DNA of 45,027 nt from Sphingomonadaceae bacterium (lineage in GTDB: Bacteria > Pseudomonadota > Alphaproteobacteria > Sphingomonadales > Sphingomonadaceae): assembly GCA_025359425.1 (NCBI GenBank), contig JANYGC010000136.1:1-45027 (forward strand), read 5' to 3'. Below the pieces are notes generated by a model. The model was not told the origin of the DNA. It worked only from the letters and a program-made list of their open reading frames with translations, and did no database searches. Shown here piece after piece: positions 34,167 through 42,061 of the stretch. How positions within the stretch are numbered: position 1 is the first letter of the stretch; every line of letters begins with the position of its first letter. The translations under genes and the position numbers were made by a program.

Positions 34167-36378
34167 CCTTGCGGCGCGGCGGGACCGCTTCGCCCAATAG
34201 CTGCGCGGTCTGATCGGCCGGCAGCGGCATACCGGTCAAGTGCCCCTGGAAATCGCGGCACCCGCACAGCACCAACCGTTCTTTCTGCGCCTCGGTTTCG
34301 ACCCCTTCGGCGATCACGCTGAGGTTCATGGCGCGCGCCAGTTTGAGCATCGAATCGACCAGCGCAGCTGACTCGTCGGCGTTATCGAGCGCGCTGACGA
34401 ACGACCGATCGATCTTGATCCGGTCCACCGCAAAGCGCTGCAACACCGACAGGCTCGTATAGCCGGTCCCGAAATCCCCGAGTGCGATCGAAAAGCCAAG
34501 CCTTTTGAGCGCATCGACATTGGCAGCGATCTGCGGATCGCTGCCCAGCAACGCGGTTTCGGTCAGTTCGAACTCGTACCGAGCCGGGTCGATCCCGGCC
34601 TCGGCGGCGAGCCGCATGACCAGCGCGGCAAAGCCGGGTGCGCGCAGTTGCACCGCCGAAATGTTAATCGCCACCCGCGCTTGCTGCCAGCCATGCGTTT
34701 CATTGAACACCCGCCGCAGCACGAATTCGCCGAGCGCAAGGATCACGCCGGTTTCCTCGGCCAGTGGCACAAACAACCCCGGCGGGACTGGCCCGCGTTG
34801 CGGATGATCCCAGCGCAGCAGCGCTTCGACCCCGGTGATCGTGCCGCTGCGGTCAACTTGCGGCTGGTAAACCATGTGCAGCGAACCATCCTGCACGGCG
34901 TGGCGCAAATCGGACTCGAGCGACAGCCGCGAGCGCAGCGCTTCGTCCATTTCGGGCTCGAACAGGGTCACGCAGTTGCGGCCCGATTCCTTCGAGCGAT
35001 AAAGCGCAATGTCGGCCCAGCGGAGCGCTTGGGACGGCTCGACCCGGGGATTGTCGATCACCGCGATCCCCAGCGAGCAGCCAACTTCGAGCCAACCGTA
35101 TTCGGTCCCTACCCGCTCCGAAACCGTGGCAAGGACGCGGCTCGGCAAGACATCGAGCACCGTTATGTCGGTCACTTCATGCAAGATCACAAACTCATCG
35201 CCGCCCAACCGCGCGATCAATGCTGCTTCCGGACAGGCGGTGCGCAGCCGCGCAGCGACCGCCTGGATCAGCAGGTCGCCGGCATGATGCCCGAGCGTGT
35301 CGTTGACTTCCTTGAACCGGTCGAGATCGACGCAGATCACCGCGAGTGGCACGCCGCCGGGCTGGCGCGCGGCCAGCAGCGCGCGCAGCTGCTCGAACAG
35401 CATCGCCCGGTTAGGCAGCTGGGTCAGCAGGTCATGATAGGCGAGATGCTTGGAGCGCTGTTCGCTGGCAATCAGTTCCTGCACCATCGTCGCGCCGCGC
35501 CGCACCACGCTCATGGCCAGCAAGACCAGCAGCAGCACGCCGATCAGCAGCGGCACCTGGATTTTCTCGCGCAGCAGCGTTCCGGGCTTCGCCGGAATCC
35601 ACGACAGCGCGGCGAGCGGGGTGCGGTCGATCGCATGAAGCACCACGTGCTGCCGCTCGGGCGACTGGGTTTCAGGCTTCATCAGCCGCGGCGCGGCCAG
35701 CAGATAGCGATCGGCGAAGGCTTTCAGCATCACCCCATCAATCGGCTTGGCCGCGATGGTGATCGGCGCGCGCGGGCCCTTGGGCAGCTTCTTGCCGAAG
35801 TCTGGCTGGACCAGTGTCGCAGTGACGACATAAATCTGCCCGCCGACCCGGGCGAAGGCGTTGGACTGGATCGGCGGGATCAGGATGTTGTTCTTGCCGG
35901 GCCGCGGCTTGAATGCGCCGCGGCTCGATTCGGCGGCGCGGATGCGCAGCGCCAGCCGGTCCACAACCGGCTGGAATGGCGTGAACTGGCCAAGGTCGGC
36001 GCGCTCGCCCTGCACTGCGGCGTAGAACGGAAGCCCCCCGTCATCGATCACGAAGACGTGGCTGAAGCCGTTGAAGGTGAAGAGGTAATTGCCCAGGTTG
36101 AAATCGGCCCAGGCCGGGTCAAACTTGTTGTCGAGCTTTTCGATCGCGGTGTCCCAGTCGACCTGGGTGGCCACCACTGCGTCGAGCGCCTTGCCCTGCT
36201 CGACGATCCCGCGCTGGACGATCGCCTGCTCGTGGTCGGCTGAAGCGACGTCGAACCGTTCGATCAGGAAGGCGGCGAGGACGACCAGCAGGACGAGACC
36301 GGCCAGCGCCATCGACACGATCGGCCCGAACAAACGAGTCCGCCGCCAATCCCGTATCTGGTCTGTGCCGCTACTCAC
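34150..36378 (-). CDS. Membrane-bound GGDEF-EAL protein with CHASE4-like sensor
   Basis: A 742-residue protein. It starts at GTG 36378 with a basic N-terminus and a membrane helix (about 17-39), then a periplasmic CHASE4-like domain (about 40-270) and a second membrane helix (about 285-305). A GGDEF domain follows ([28 protein letters not shown]), then an EAL domain ([11 protein letters not shown]). The EAL DDFGTG motif reads GDFGTG, so a metal-binding Asp is lost and phosphodiesterase activity may be weak. The upstream part of the frame (36379-36594) is rich in Pro/Arg and unlike coding sequence. Confidence 0.88.
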   Translation of the reverse strand: MSSGTDQIRDWRRTRLFGPIVSMALAGLVLLVVLAAFLIERFDVASADHEQAIVQRGIVEQGKALDAVVATQVDWDTAIEKLDNKFDPAWADFNLGNYLFTFNGFSHVFVIDDGGLPFYAAVQGERADLGQFTPFQPVVDRLALRIRAAESSRGAFKPRPGKNNILIPPIQSNAFARVGGQIYVVTATLVQPDFGKKLPKGPRAPITIAAKPIDGVMLKAFADRYLLAAPRLMKPETQSPERQHVVLHAIDRTPLAALSWIPAKPGTLLREKIQVPLLIGVLLLVLLAMSVVRRGATMVQELIASEQRSKHLAYHDLLTQLPNRAMLFEQLRALLAARQPGGVPLAVICVDLDRFKEVNDTLGHHAGDLLIQAVAARLRTACPEAALIARLGGDEFVILHEVTDITVLDVLPSRVLATVSERVGTEYGWLEVGCSLGIAVIDNPRVEPSQALRWADIALYRSKESGRNCVTLFEPEMDEALRSRLSLESDLRHAVQDGSLHMVYQPQVDRSGTITGVEALLRWDHPQRGPVPPGLFVPLAEETGVILALGEFVLRRVFNETHGWQQARVAINISAVQLRAPGFAALVMRLAAEAGIDPARYEFELTETALLGSDPQIAANVDALKRLGFSIALGDFGTGYTSLSVLQRFAVDRIKIDRSFVSALDNADESAALVDSMLKLARAMNLSVIAEGVETEAQKERLVLCGCRDFQGHLTGMPLPADQTAQLLGEAVPPRRKVRQRG

Positions 36379-36781
36379 GTTCGCTCGATTCCCCCGCGCC
36401 GGCTCCGCAACGCGCGAAAACCTGCGCTGGGCCGGGGATAGGGCGGAGGCGTGAAGAAACGCTTTCGAAACCGTTAGCCAGAAATTGACCAACCGACTGG
36501 CAAAGCCGCCTCTGGTCGGTGGCTGAAACTTTGGAGCGTGGGGGGAGGCTCGGGGAGGCGGGACCGCGGAGACCAGGGGGCGGCCCCGCCTCATTCGAGA
36601 CTACTTGGGGGTACCACTGACTATGCAGAGGTCGTGCCAAAAACGATATATCGCTTTATTACAATAGGTTGTGCGTTCTGCCATCAACCGAGCAATTGGC
36701 AAGTGTAAACTTTCCCGACAAGCCCTCCCGGACCCCGATTAGCACTTGGCAAAGCGCCGCTGGCGCGCCACGCTGGGCGGT
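36379..36781. other. Gene-free interval between the divergent GGDEF-EAL and NUDIX genes
   Basis: About 400 bases with no convincing gene on either strand. It must hold both promoters. A GC-rich part (36531-36600) contains GGGGAGG-type text but no paired arms. A more AT-rich part (36630-36665) has the 10-bp palindrome CGATATATCG near 36643, next to a run of A. I see no sigma-54 site or riboswitch. Confidence 0.5.
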
Positions 36782-37582
36782 ATGGATGCTATAGAAATGT
36801 TCGCGCACGACGACGATGCGCCACCCGCTATCCCGGCTGCCACGATGGTGATTTTTCGCCACGCTCCAACCGGAGGCGCACCACAATTGCTCATGGTCCA
36901 GCGTGCCAAGGAAATGCGCTTTGCCGGCGGCGCGGCGGTGTTTCCGGGCGGCCGCGTCGACGAGGCCGATCGGGTGCTGGCGCAGCAACTGGGCGCACTC
37001 GAACCCGGCGAGATCGACGAGCAGGCCGCGCGGATCGCCGCGGTGCGCGAAACGCTCGAGGAAACGGGACTCGCCGTGGGCTTTCACCAAAGCCCCAGCC
37101 TGGCCGAAGCGCGGCGCGCGCGCGAAGTGCTGCTCAACACCGGCGCACTGGCCCCGACCCTGGCCGAACTCGGCTGGACGCTCGATCTGGAGCGGTTGGT
37201 GGCGTTTTCGCGCTGGCGGCCCCGTCACAAGGAAGTGCGGGTGTTCGACACGCGGTTTTATCTCGCCGACCTTGGCACCGGCGCCGTCGATCTGGCGGTC
37301 GACGATACCGAGAACACCCACCTGTTCTGGGCCAGCGCAAGCGATGCGCTGGGCATGGCCGACAGCGGCGAGATCAAGGTGATTTTCCCGACCCGCCGCA
37401 ACCTTGAGCGGTTGGCGCAATTCGGCAACTTCGCCGAAGCGCTGGACCACGTGGCGCAGTTCCCCTCGTGCATGATCACCCCGTTCATGGAACTGCGCGA
37501 CGGTGAACCGTGGCTGATGATTCCGGCCGATGCCGGTTATCCGGTCGCTGGTGAAAAGCTGGCGAGCGCAGCGCGCGGCTGA
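36782..37582 (+). CDS. NUDIX hydrolase (NUDT19-like)
   Basis: A 266-residue NUDIX protein. The Nudix box is split by about 22 residues: FPGGRVDEAD, then RIAAVRETLEETGLAV (REx2EExG), as in NUDT19/RP2-type proteins whose mammalian member hydrolyses CoA derivatives. SRWRPRHKEVRVFDTRFYLA follows. The ATG at 36782 is chosen as the family N-terminus is short; a TTG at 36746 is less likely. The substrate here is unproven. Confidence 0.88.
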   Translation: MDAIEMFAHDDDAPPAIPAATMVIFRHAPTGGAPQLLMVQRAKEMRFAGGAAVFPGGRVDEADRVLAQQLGALEPGEIDEQAARIAAVRETLEETGLAVGFHQSPSLAEARRAREVLLNTGALAPTLAELGWTLDLERLVAFSRWRPRHKEVRVFDTRFYLADLGTGAVDLAVDDTENTHLFWASASDALGMADSGEIKVIFPTRRNLERLAQFGNFAEALDHVAQFPSCMITPFMELRDGEPWLMIPADAGYPVAGEKLASAARG

Positions 37583-37595
37583 TCGGCAGGCACAG

Positions 37596-37630
37596 AAAAA
37601 GGGGCCCCCACACCAAACAGCGCAGGGGCC
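37596..37630 (-). terminator. Rho-independent terminator downstream of tRNA-Arg
   Basis: On the minus strand GGCCCC (37630-37625) pairs with GGGGCC (37608-37603) around 16 bases and is followed by CC and five T. It lies 114 bases beyond the tRNA-Arg 3' end, so the primary transcript would have a trailer that is processed away. Confidence 0.65.
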
Positions 37631-37743
37631 AAGTGACCACCGGACAATCCGGTGGGCGCGGGTCGCAAAGTGGCAATGGAGGATCGCTCGGCGCTGCGCC
37701 GTGATCTAGGTCACGCCGAGCGGCTTCGGCAACTCAGTGCAAT

Positions 37744-37820
37744 TGGCGCGCCCGGCAGGGGTCGAACCTGCGACCTCAAGATTAGAAGTCTCGCGCTCTA
37801 TCCAGCTGAGCTACGGGCGC
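37744..37820 (-). tRNA. tRNA-Arg (anticodon UCU)
   Basis: A 77-base cloverleaf on the minus strand. The acceptor GCGCCCG pairs with CGGGCGC, with encoded CCA at 37744-37746. D-arm GCTCAGCTGGATAGAGC. Anticodon stem-loop CGAGA-CTTCTAA-TCTTG gives anticodon UCU. T-arm GCAGGTTCGACCCCTGC. It reads AGA/AGG codons, which are rare in this GC-rich genome. Its 5' side is only 33-60 bp from the start of the divergent transporter gene. Confidence 0.97.
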
Positions 37821-37880
37821 GCGCAGGGCATCCATAGGCAGCCTTTGCAGCCCATGCAAACGCAGCTAAGCCTGCAGCTT

Positions 37881-38663
37881 ATGACCACATCGCTCACCCA
37901 GCTCGACGGTACAGCCAGTGCCCGCCGCCACTTTCGCTATTTCGACTACATGCTGGCGGCGTTCGTCGCGATCCTGCTGCTGTCGAACCTGATCGGGGCA
38001 AGCAAGCTGTCGTTCGTGGTGGTCCCGGGCTTGGCTTCGATCCTGTCGTGGCTGCCCGAGATGTTCCGTCCGGCCAGCGATACGGTGATTTTCGGCGCGG
38101 GGATCATGTTTTTCCCGATCAGCTATGTCCTGGGTGACATTCTGACCGAGGTTTATGGCTACGCCAACGCCCGGCGTTGCGTCTGGGCCGGGTTCGCTGC
38201 CCTGCTGTTCATGGCCTTCATGAGTTATGTCGTGGTGGCGCTGCCGCCGGCCTCGGGGTGGAGCGGTCAAGCCGCCTATGAAAGCGTGTTCGGCAGCACC
38301 TGGCGGATCGTCGCCGCTTCGGTGATCGCGTTCTGGGCGGGAGAATTCGTCAACAGTTTCGTTCTCGCCAAGATGAAGATCCTGACCGGCGGCAGCAAAC
38401 TGTGGACCCGCACGATCGGCTCAACCGTGTTTGGCCAGGCCGTCGATAGCGCGCTGTTTTACCCGATCGCGTTCCTCGGCACCTGGAGCAACGCGCAGGT
38501 TGTCACGGTCATGGTGGTCAACTGGTTTCTCAAGGTGATGTGGGAGGTTGTGCTCACGCCGGTGACCTATGCGGTGGTCGGCTGGCTCAAACGCCGCGAG
38601 GGGGTCGAGGTGTTTGACACCGGCACCGATTTCTCGCCATTTGCGAAGAGTTCGGCGGTTTAG
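37881..38663 (+). CDS. yhhQ: Queuosine precursor transporter (YhhQ/VUT family)
   Basis: A 260-residue integral membrane protein of the VUT/DUF165 family (E. coli YhhQ imports preQ0/preQ1). Conserved features: LLLSNLIGASKLSF in helix 1, FPISYVLGDILTEVYGYANA RRCVW after helix 2, and the C-terminal TIGSTVFGQAVDSALFYPIA. About six membrane helices. Start at 37881 (MTTSLTQLD) is favoured; an ATG at 37854 would add nine residues. I see no preQ1 riboswitch in the short upstream interval, which is largely tRNA-Arg. Confidence 0.9.
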   Translation: MTTSLTQLDGTASARRHFRYFDYMLAAFVAILLLSNLIGASKLSFVVVPGLASILSWLPEMFRPASDTVIFGAGIMFFPISYVLGDILTEVYGYANARRCVWAGFAALLFMAFMSYVVVALPPASGWSGQAAYESVFGSTWRIVAASVIAFWAGEFVNSFVLAKMKILTGGSKLWTRTIGSTVFGQAVDSALFYPIAFLGTWSNAQVVTVMVVNWFLKVMWEVVLTPVTYAVVGWLKRREGVEVFDTGTDFSPFAKSSAV

Positions 38664-38689
38664 GCCCCATCCTTGACAGGACGGGGCCT
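38662..38689. terminator. Hairpin between convergent yhhQ and the PspC-domain gene
   Basis: AGGCCCCATCC (38662-38672) and GGACGGGGCCT (38679-38689) are 11-base arms with one mismatch, around TTGACA. It begins within the yhhQ stop codon. No strong T-run follows, so it is a likely but not classic terminator serving both converging genes. Confidence 0.55.
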
Positions 38690-38703
38690 CACCGCGATTT
38701 GCC

Positions 38704-38919
38704 TCAATCGGCGATGAGGCCGATCACGAGGTAGACGATCAGCAGCGAACCGAAGCCGAGCACGGTGCCCAGCGCGAAGCCGATGCGGACCAGATTGACG
38801 TCCCAGCCGAAGAAGTCGGCGATACCCGAGCAGACGCCCATGAATTTGGCATTGGCCTTGCCGAGGCGGAAGCCGCGAGCGGGGACGACGGTGCGATCGT
38901 TATGGTCGATCGAGTTCAT
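38704..38919 (-). CDS. PspC-domain protein (second copy)
   Basis: A 71-residue protein that is almost only a PspC domain: GFRLGKANAKFMGVCSGIAD, FFGWDVNLVRIGFALGTVLG, then a hydrophobic helix. Compare GKIFGVCAGIAD and VDVLWVRLGFV of the main pspC. The ATG overlaps the stop of the upstream 45-residue gene (ATGA). Its operon has its own sigma-54-like promoter, so it probably belongs to the same PspF response. Confidence 0.9.
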   Translation of the reverse strand: MNSIDHNDRTVVPARGFRLGKANAKFMGVCSGIADFFGWDVNLVRIGFALGTVLGFGSLLIVYLVIGLIAD

Positions 38920-39053
38920 GCGACTTCTCCGACATAGACGGTAGCGTGGGCCGCCGAAGGGGCGCTCACGGTGGTGCTGATCAGCAGCAGCGAGATCATG
39001 AAAGCCGAAGCTGCCGCAGCAAGCCGGCTGGTGAATGAGGTCTGGTTGGTCAT
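38916..39053 (-). CDS. Small membrane/secreted protein preceding the second PspC gene
   Basis: A 45-codon gene with an ideal AGGAG 8 bases before its ATG. The product has a polar Thr/Ser start (MTNQTSFTSRLAAAASAF), a hydrophobic helix (MISLLLISTTVSAPS) and an AHA that could be a signal-peptidase site, leaving only TVYVGEVA. In plan and length it mirrors the 48-residue protein leading the main psp operon; both have a SAP and a xHA near the end. Family not recognised. Confidence 0.7.
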   Translation of the reverse strand: MTNQTSFTSRLAAAASAFMISLLLISTTVSAPSAAHATVYVGEVA

Positions 39054-39109
39054 CGTAGTCTCCTGGTTTGTTTGGTTCCGCCGGCTATCCGGCAGATGCG
39101 ACAGTGATT

Positions 39110-39124
39110 GCATCGGGCGTGCCA
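39110..39124 (-). promoter_or_regulatory. Sigma-54 (-24/-12) promoter of the second PspC operon
   Basis: On the minus strand TGGCACGCCCGATGC. The GG (39123-39122) and GC (39111-39110) have the same spacing as in the psp promoter at 18051-18065, and the first eight bases are identical. The -12 part reads ATGC rather than TTGC. It lies 57 bp before the 45-codon gene. Upstream is an AT-rich stretch (39125-39185), where enhancer and IHF sites would be expected. Confidence 0.75.
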
Positions 39125-39271
39125 GTTTCGAAAAATCACGCAAATTCAAGCTTTCGCCCCGATGAACGGAAAAATGCACCAAGGTTCACAAACAACAATC
39201 GGTGAAATTTCCTAACTTTCAGGACACGCCTTTTGCGTGACAGGCCCGGCGCGCCAACCTATCGCCCCGGC

Positions 39272-40345
39272 ATGGCGCTCGACCGCATCAGGCTGACCCA
39301 ATTTCGCAACCATCTGGACACCGCGCTCGACGAGACCGCGCGGTTCAACCTGCTGGTGGGGGAGAACGGCGCGGGCAAGACCAACGTGCTCGAGGCCCTG
39401 TCCTTGCTTGCCCCCGGGCGCGGACTGCGCCGGGCGGCACTGGCGGAGATTGCCGCGCATGGCTCGGCGGACGGCTTTGCGATCAGCGCCGATCTGGCAG
39501 GCGAGGTCCAGCTTGGCACTGGGGTGCGGCCCGAGCGCCCGGCGCGGCGCGTGGTCCAGGTCAACGGCGCCGACGCACCGGCGGTGCGGCTCGGCGAGTG
39601 GCTCAGCATCGGCTGGCTGACCCCGGCGATGGACCGCCTGTTCATGGACAGCGCCGGCGCGCGGCGGCGGTTTCTTGACCGGCTGGTGCTGGCGGTGGAG
39701 CCCGGCCACGCCCGCCACGCCGCCAAACTCGAGGCTGCACTGCGCGAACGCGGCCGGTTGCTGGGCGAGCCGGCCGAACCCGATCCGCAATGGCTCGGCG
39801 CGATCGAGCTACAGCTTGCCGAAGCCGGTGCGGCAGTGGCGCAAGCCCGCGCGCGGCTGATCGCACGGCTATCCGGGGCGCTTGAGGCTCTGCCTGATGC
39901 ACCGTTTGCGCGGCCCGCGCTGGCTTACCGACCCGGTGGACCGCTCGATGCTGCGGATCTGGCTGCGGCATTGGCCGATAGCCGCCGCCGCGACCGCGCC
40001 GCGCAGCGCACCTTGGTCGGCCCGCACCGCGACGAGTTGGCAGTGACCATGGCGGGCAAGGACGAAGAGGCCAGCGCCTGCTCGACCGGCGAGCAGAAGG
40101 CGATGTTGATCGCAATCACGCTGGCTCACACGCAGCTCTTATCTCCCGACCGCCCCGGTGTGCTGCTGCTCGACGAAGTCGCCGCGCACCTTGACCCGCT
40201 GCGCCGCGCGGCGCTGTTCGAACGGCTGGACCAGGGGACGGCGCAAGTCTGGTTGACCGGCACCGAACTCGCCCCGTTCGAGGCGATCAAGGATCAGGCG
40301 GCGGTGTGGCAGGTCAGCGGCGGGGCGGCGACGCGGATTTCTTAA
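39272..40345 (+). CDS. recF: DNA replication and repair protein RecF
   Basis: A 357-residue SMC-like ATPase that loads RecA on gapped DNA. Walker A GENGAGKT (30-37) follows DRIRLTQFRNHLDTALDETA; RTLVGPHRDELAV, CSTGEQKAMLIAITLAHTQL (signature) and VLLLDEVAAHLDP (Walker B) are present. The ATG at 39272 matches the family N-terminus. dnaA and dnaN are not adjacent. The stop is followed 3 bp later by a palindromic repeat. Confidence 0.96.
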   Translation: MALDRIRLTQFRNHLDTALDETARFNLLVGENGAGKTNVLEALSLLAPGRGLRRAALAEIAAHGSADGFAISADLAGEVQLGTGVRPERPARRVVQVNGADAPAVRLGEWLSIGWLTPAMDRLFMDSAGARRRFLDRLVLAVEPGHARHAAKLEAALRERGRLLGEPAEPDPQWLGAIELQLAEAGAAVAQARARLIARLSGALEALPDAPFARPALAYRPGGPLDAADLAAALADSRRRDRAAQRTLVGPHRDELAVTMAGKDEEASACSTGEQKAMLIAITLAHTQLLSPDRPGVLLLDEVAAHLDPLRRAALFERLDQGTAQVWLTGTELAPFEAIKDQAAVWQVSGGAATRIS

Positions 40346-40348
40346 GGT

Positions 40349-40491
40349 CCGCTCCATTTTGCCATGCCAAATGGGGAGGTGGCGCGCCGAAGGCGTGACG
40401 GAGGGGTTGCTGGGCAGGCGTCGATACCCCTCCGTCAGTCGCTAAAGTCACTGCCACCTCCCCATTTGTGCATTCGCAAAAATGGGCCGGA
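40349..40491. repeat. Palindromic repeat element between recF and the esterase gene
   Basis: The ends are inverted copies: TCCGCTCCATTTTGCC...AAATGGGGAGGTGGC at the left and the complement of GCCACCTCCCCATTTGTGC...AAAATGGGCCGGA at the right. An inner pair TGACGGAGGGG / CCCCTCCGTCA also folds. It fills the whole gap between the two convergent genes and shares GGGGAGGTGGC with the elements at 7170 and 41928. Confidence 0.85.
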
Positions 40492-40492
40492 C

Positions 40493-41176
40493 CTAAGGCT
40501 TCTTCGGCACCGCCCCCGCAACCTGATCCACCGTCTCTGCCACCAGCTCGTCGATCCCCGGCAAGGTCGGGTGGATATGATCGCCTTGCAGCAGTTCGGG
40601 ATGGCCCTGCAGCGGCGCCAGCCAGAACGGCACCAGCACGGCTTCGTATTGCTTCGCCAATTGCGGATAGATCGGGTTGAAACCGTCGGCGTAATCCTTG
40701 CCCAGATTGGGCGCGGCGAGCAATTGCAGCAGCACCACCGGCACCTTGGCCGCCTTTAACTTGGCGAGGATCGCGGTGAGGTTCTTGCGGGTCTCCGCAG
40801 GCGGCACCGCGCGGAGCATATCGTTGCCGCCCAGACTGATGATCGCCAGCGCCGGCTTGCGGCCGATCGCGCTCAGCACGAAATCGACCCGCGCGAGGCC
40901 GTCAGCGGTGGTATCGCCCGAAACCCCGGCATTGACGATCCGCGCCGGAATGCCGCGCGCCTTGAGCGCAGTTTCAAGGTGCGCGGGATAGCTTTGTCCG
41001 GGCGCAAGCCCGTACCCGGCGAACAGGCTGTCACCCAGCGCAAGGATGGTGACCTCGTCTGCAGCCGGCGCCTCTGCCGCCGCAGCGGTTACAGCGGGTT
41101 GCGGTTCAGGCGGCGCGTCCTTGCACCCGATCAGCAGCAAGGGGGTTGCAAGTGCGGCGGCCAACTTCCATTTCAT
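40493..41176 (-). CDS. TesA-like SGNH esterase/arylesterase, lipoprotein
   Basis: A 227-residue lipoprotein: signal peptide with lipobox LLIGC (Cys 18), then SGNH hydrolase blocks: GDSLFAGYGL with nucleophile Ser at residue 50, ISLGGNDMLRAVPP and GDHIHPTLPG (Asp-x-x-His). E. coli TesA is a soluble periplasmic protein; this one should be membrane-anchored. It is divergent from the YbbA/YbbP-type ABC genes, as tesA is in E. coli. The stop abuts the repeat element. Confidence 0.93.
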   Translation of the reverse strand: MKWKLAAALATPLLLIGCKDAPPEPQPAVTAAAAEAPAADEVTILALGDSLFAGYGLAPGQSYPAHLETALKARGIPARIVNAGVSGDTTADGLARVDFVLSAIGRKPALAIISLGGNDMLRAVPPAETRKNLTAILAKLKAAKVPVVLLQLLAAPNLGKDYADGFNPIYPQLAKQYEAVLVPFWLAPLQGHPELLQGDHIHPTLPGIDELVAETVDQVAGAVPKKP

Positions 41177-41223
41177 TCTGCAACTTCCTTCTGTTCGCCC
41201 TCTAGCTATGGCATCCCCGCGAC

Positions 41224-41913
41224 GTGACAAGCCCCCTGCCCGCGATTGCGGCCCATAATCTTACCCTCAGTCTCGGTCAGGGCGACAGCGCAGTCGAGGT
41301 ACTGCGCGGGATCGACCTGACCGTGCCGCACGGCCAGACGCTCGCGCTGCTCGGGCCATCGGGGTCGGGCAAGAGCAGCCTGATGGCGGTGCTCTCGGGC
41401 CTCGAACGCGCCAGCGGCGGCAGCTTGCAGGTTGCGGGCGAAGACTTTTCCGCGATGAGCGAGGACGCGCTGGCGCTCGCCCGGCGGGGGCGGATCGGGG
41501 TGGTGCTGCAGGCATTTCACCTGCTCCCGACCATGACCGCGCTCGAAAACGTCATGACCCCGCTCGAACTCGCGGGAATGCCGGATGCCAAGGGACGGGC
41601 CGAAGCGGAACTCGCCGCGGTCGGGCTTGGCGCGCGGCTCGGCCATTACCCCGCGCAGCTTTCGGGCGGCGAGCAGCAGCGCGTGGCGATTGCCCGTGCG
41701 CTCGCTCCCAAGCCCGCGCTGGTCTTTGCCGACGAGCCTACCGGCAACCTCGATGCCGCCACCGGCAGCAGCGTGATGGACCTGCTGTTCGCGCGCCGCG
41801 CCGAGGCCGGAGCGACCTTGATCGTGATCACCCACGATGCCGCGCTCGCCGCGCGGTGTGAACGGGTGGTCACGCTGGCCGATGGCCGGATTGCGAGCGA
41901 CGCTTCGGAATGA
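41224..41913 (+). CDS. ABC transporter ATP-binding protein, YbbA/LolD-like
   Basis: A 229-residue ATPase from a GTG start. Walker A GPSGSGKSS (44-52), Q-loop VLQAFHLLPTMT, signature LSGGEQQRVAIARALAP, Walker B ALVFADEPTGNLD, and H-loop VITHDAALA. Together with the FtsX-type permease at 42062 it forms a MacB-like machine, and the synteny with tesA marks it as YbbA. No transport substrate is established. Confidence 0.94.
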   Translation: MTSPLPAIAAHNLTLSLGQGDSAVEVLRGIDLTVPHGQTLALLGPSGSGKSSLMAVLSGLERASGGSLQVAGEDFSAMSEDALALARRGRIGVVLQAFHLLPTMTALENVMTPLELAGMPDAKGRAEAELAAVGLGARLGHYPAQLSGGEQQRVAIARALAPKPALVFADEPTGNLDAATGSSVMDLLFARRAEAGATLIVITHDAALAARCERVVTLADGRIASDASE

Positions 41914-41927
41914 AGGGCACTGCCGCA

Positions 41928-42060
41928 AAAATCCTCCCCTTCTGGGGGAGGTGGCAGCCCGCAGGGCTGACGGTGGGGGCCCATTGCACAAAGCGAGCAC
42001 CTCATTTCAAGCCCCCACCGCCTCGCTTCGCTCGACACCTCCCCCAAAAGGGGAGGATTT
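41928..42060. repeat. Palindromic repeat element between the ATPase and permease genes
   Basis: Ends: AAATCCTCCCCTTCTGGGGGAGG at the left, CCTCCCCCAAAAGGGGAGGATTT at the right, inverted with few mismatches. Inner text GTGGCAGCCCGCAGGGCTGACGGTGGGGGCC is nearly that of the truB element. Its last bases GGGGAGGATTTG lie directly before the permease ATG and supply its Shine-Dalgarno. Confidence 0.9.
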
Positions 42061-42061
42061 G

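Noticed and set aside
36640..36660. Palindrome CGATATATCG next to an A-run as a possible terminator
   Set aside because: The arms meet with only two bases between, so no stable RNA hairpin forms. It may be a protein site, but nothing supports that.
37821..37880. PreQ1 riboswitch upstream of the queuosine-precursor transporter
   Set aside because: Only 60 bases separate tRNA-Arg from the chosen start and I see no preQ1 aptamer pattern (short stem with A-rich tail).
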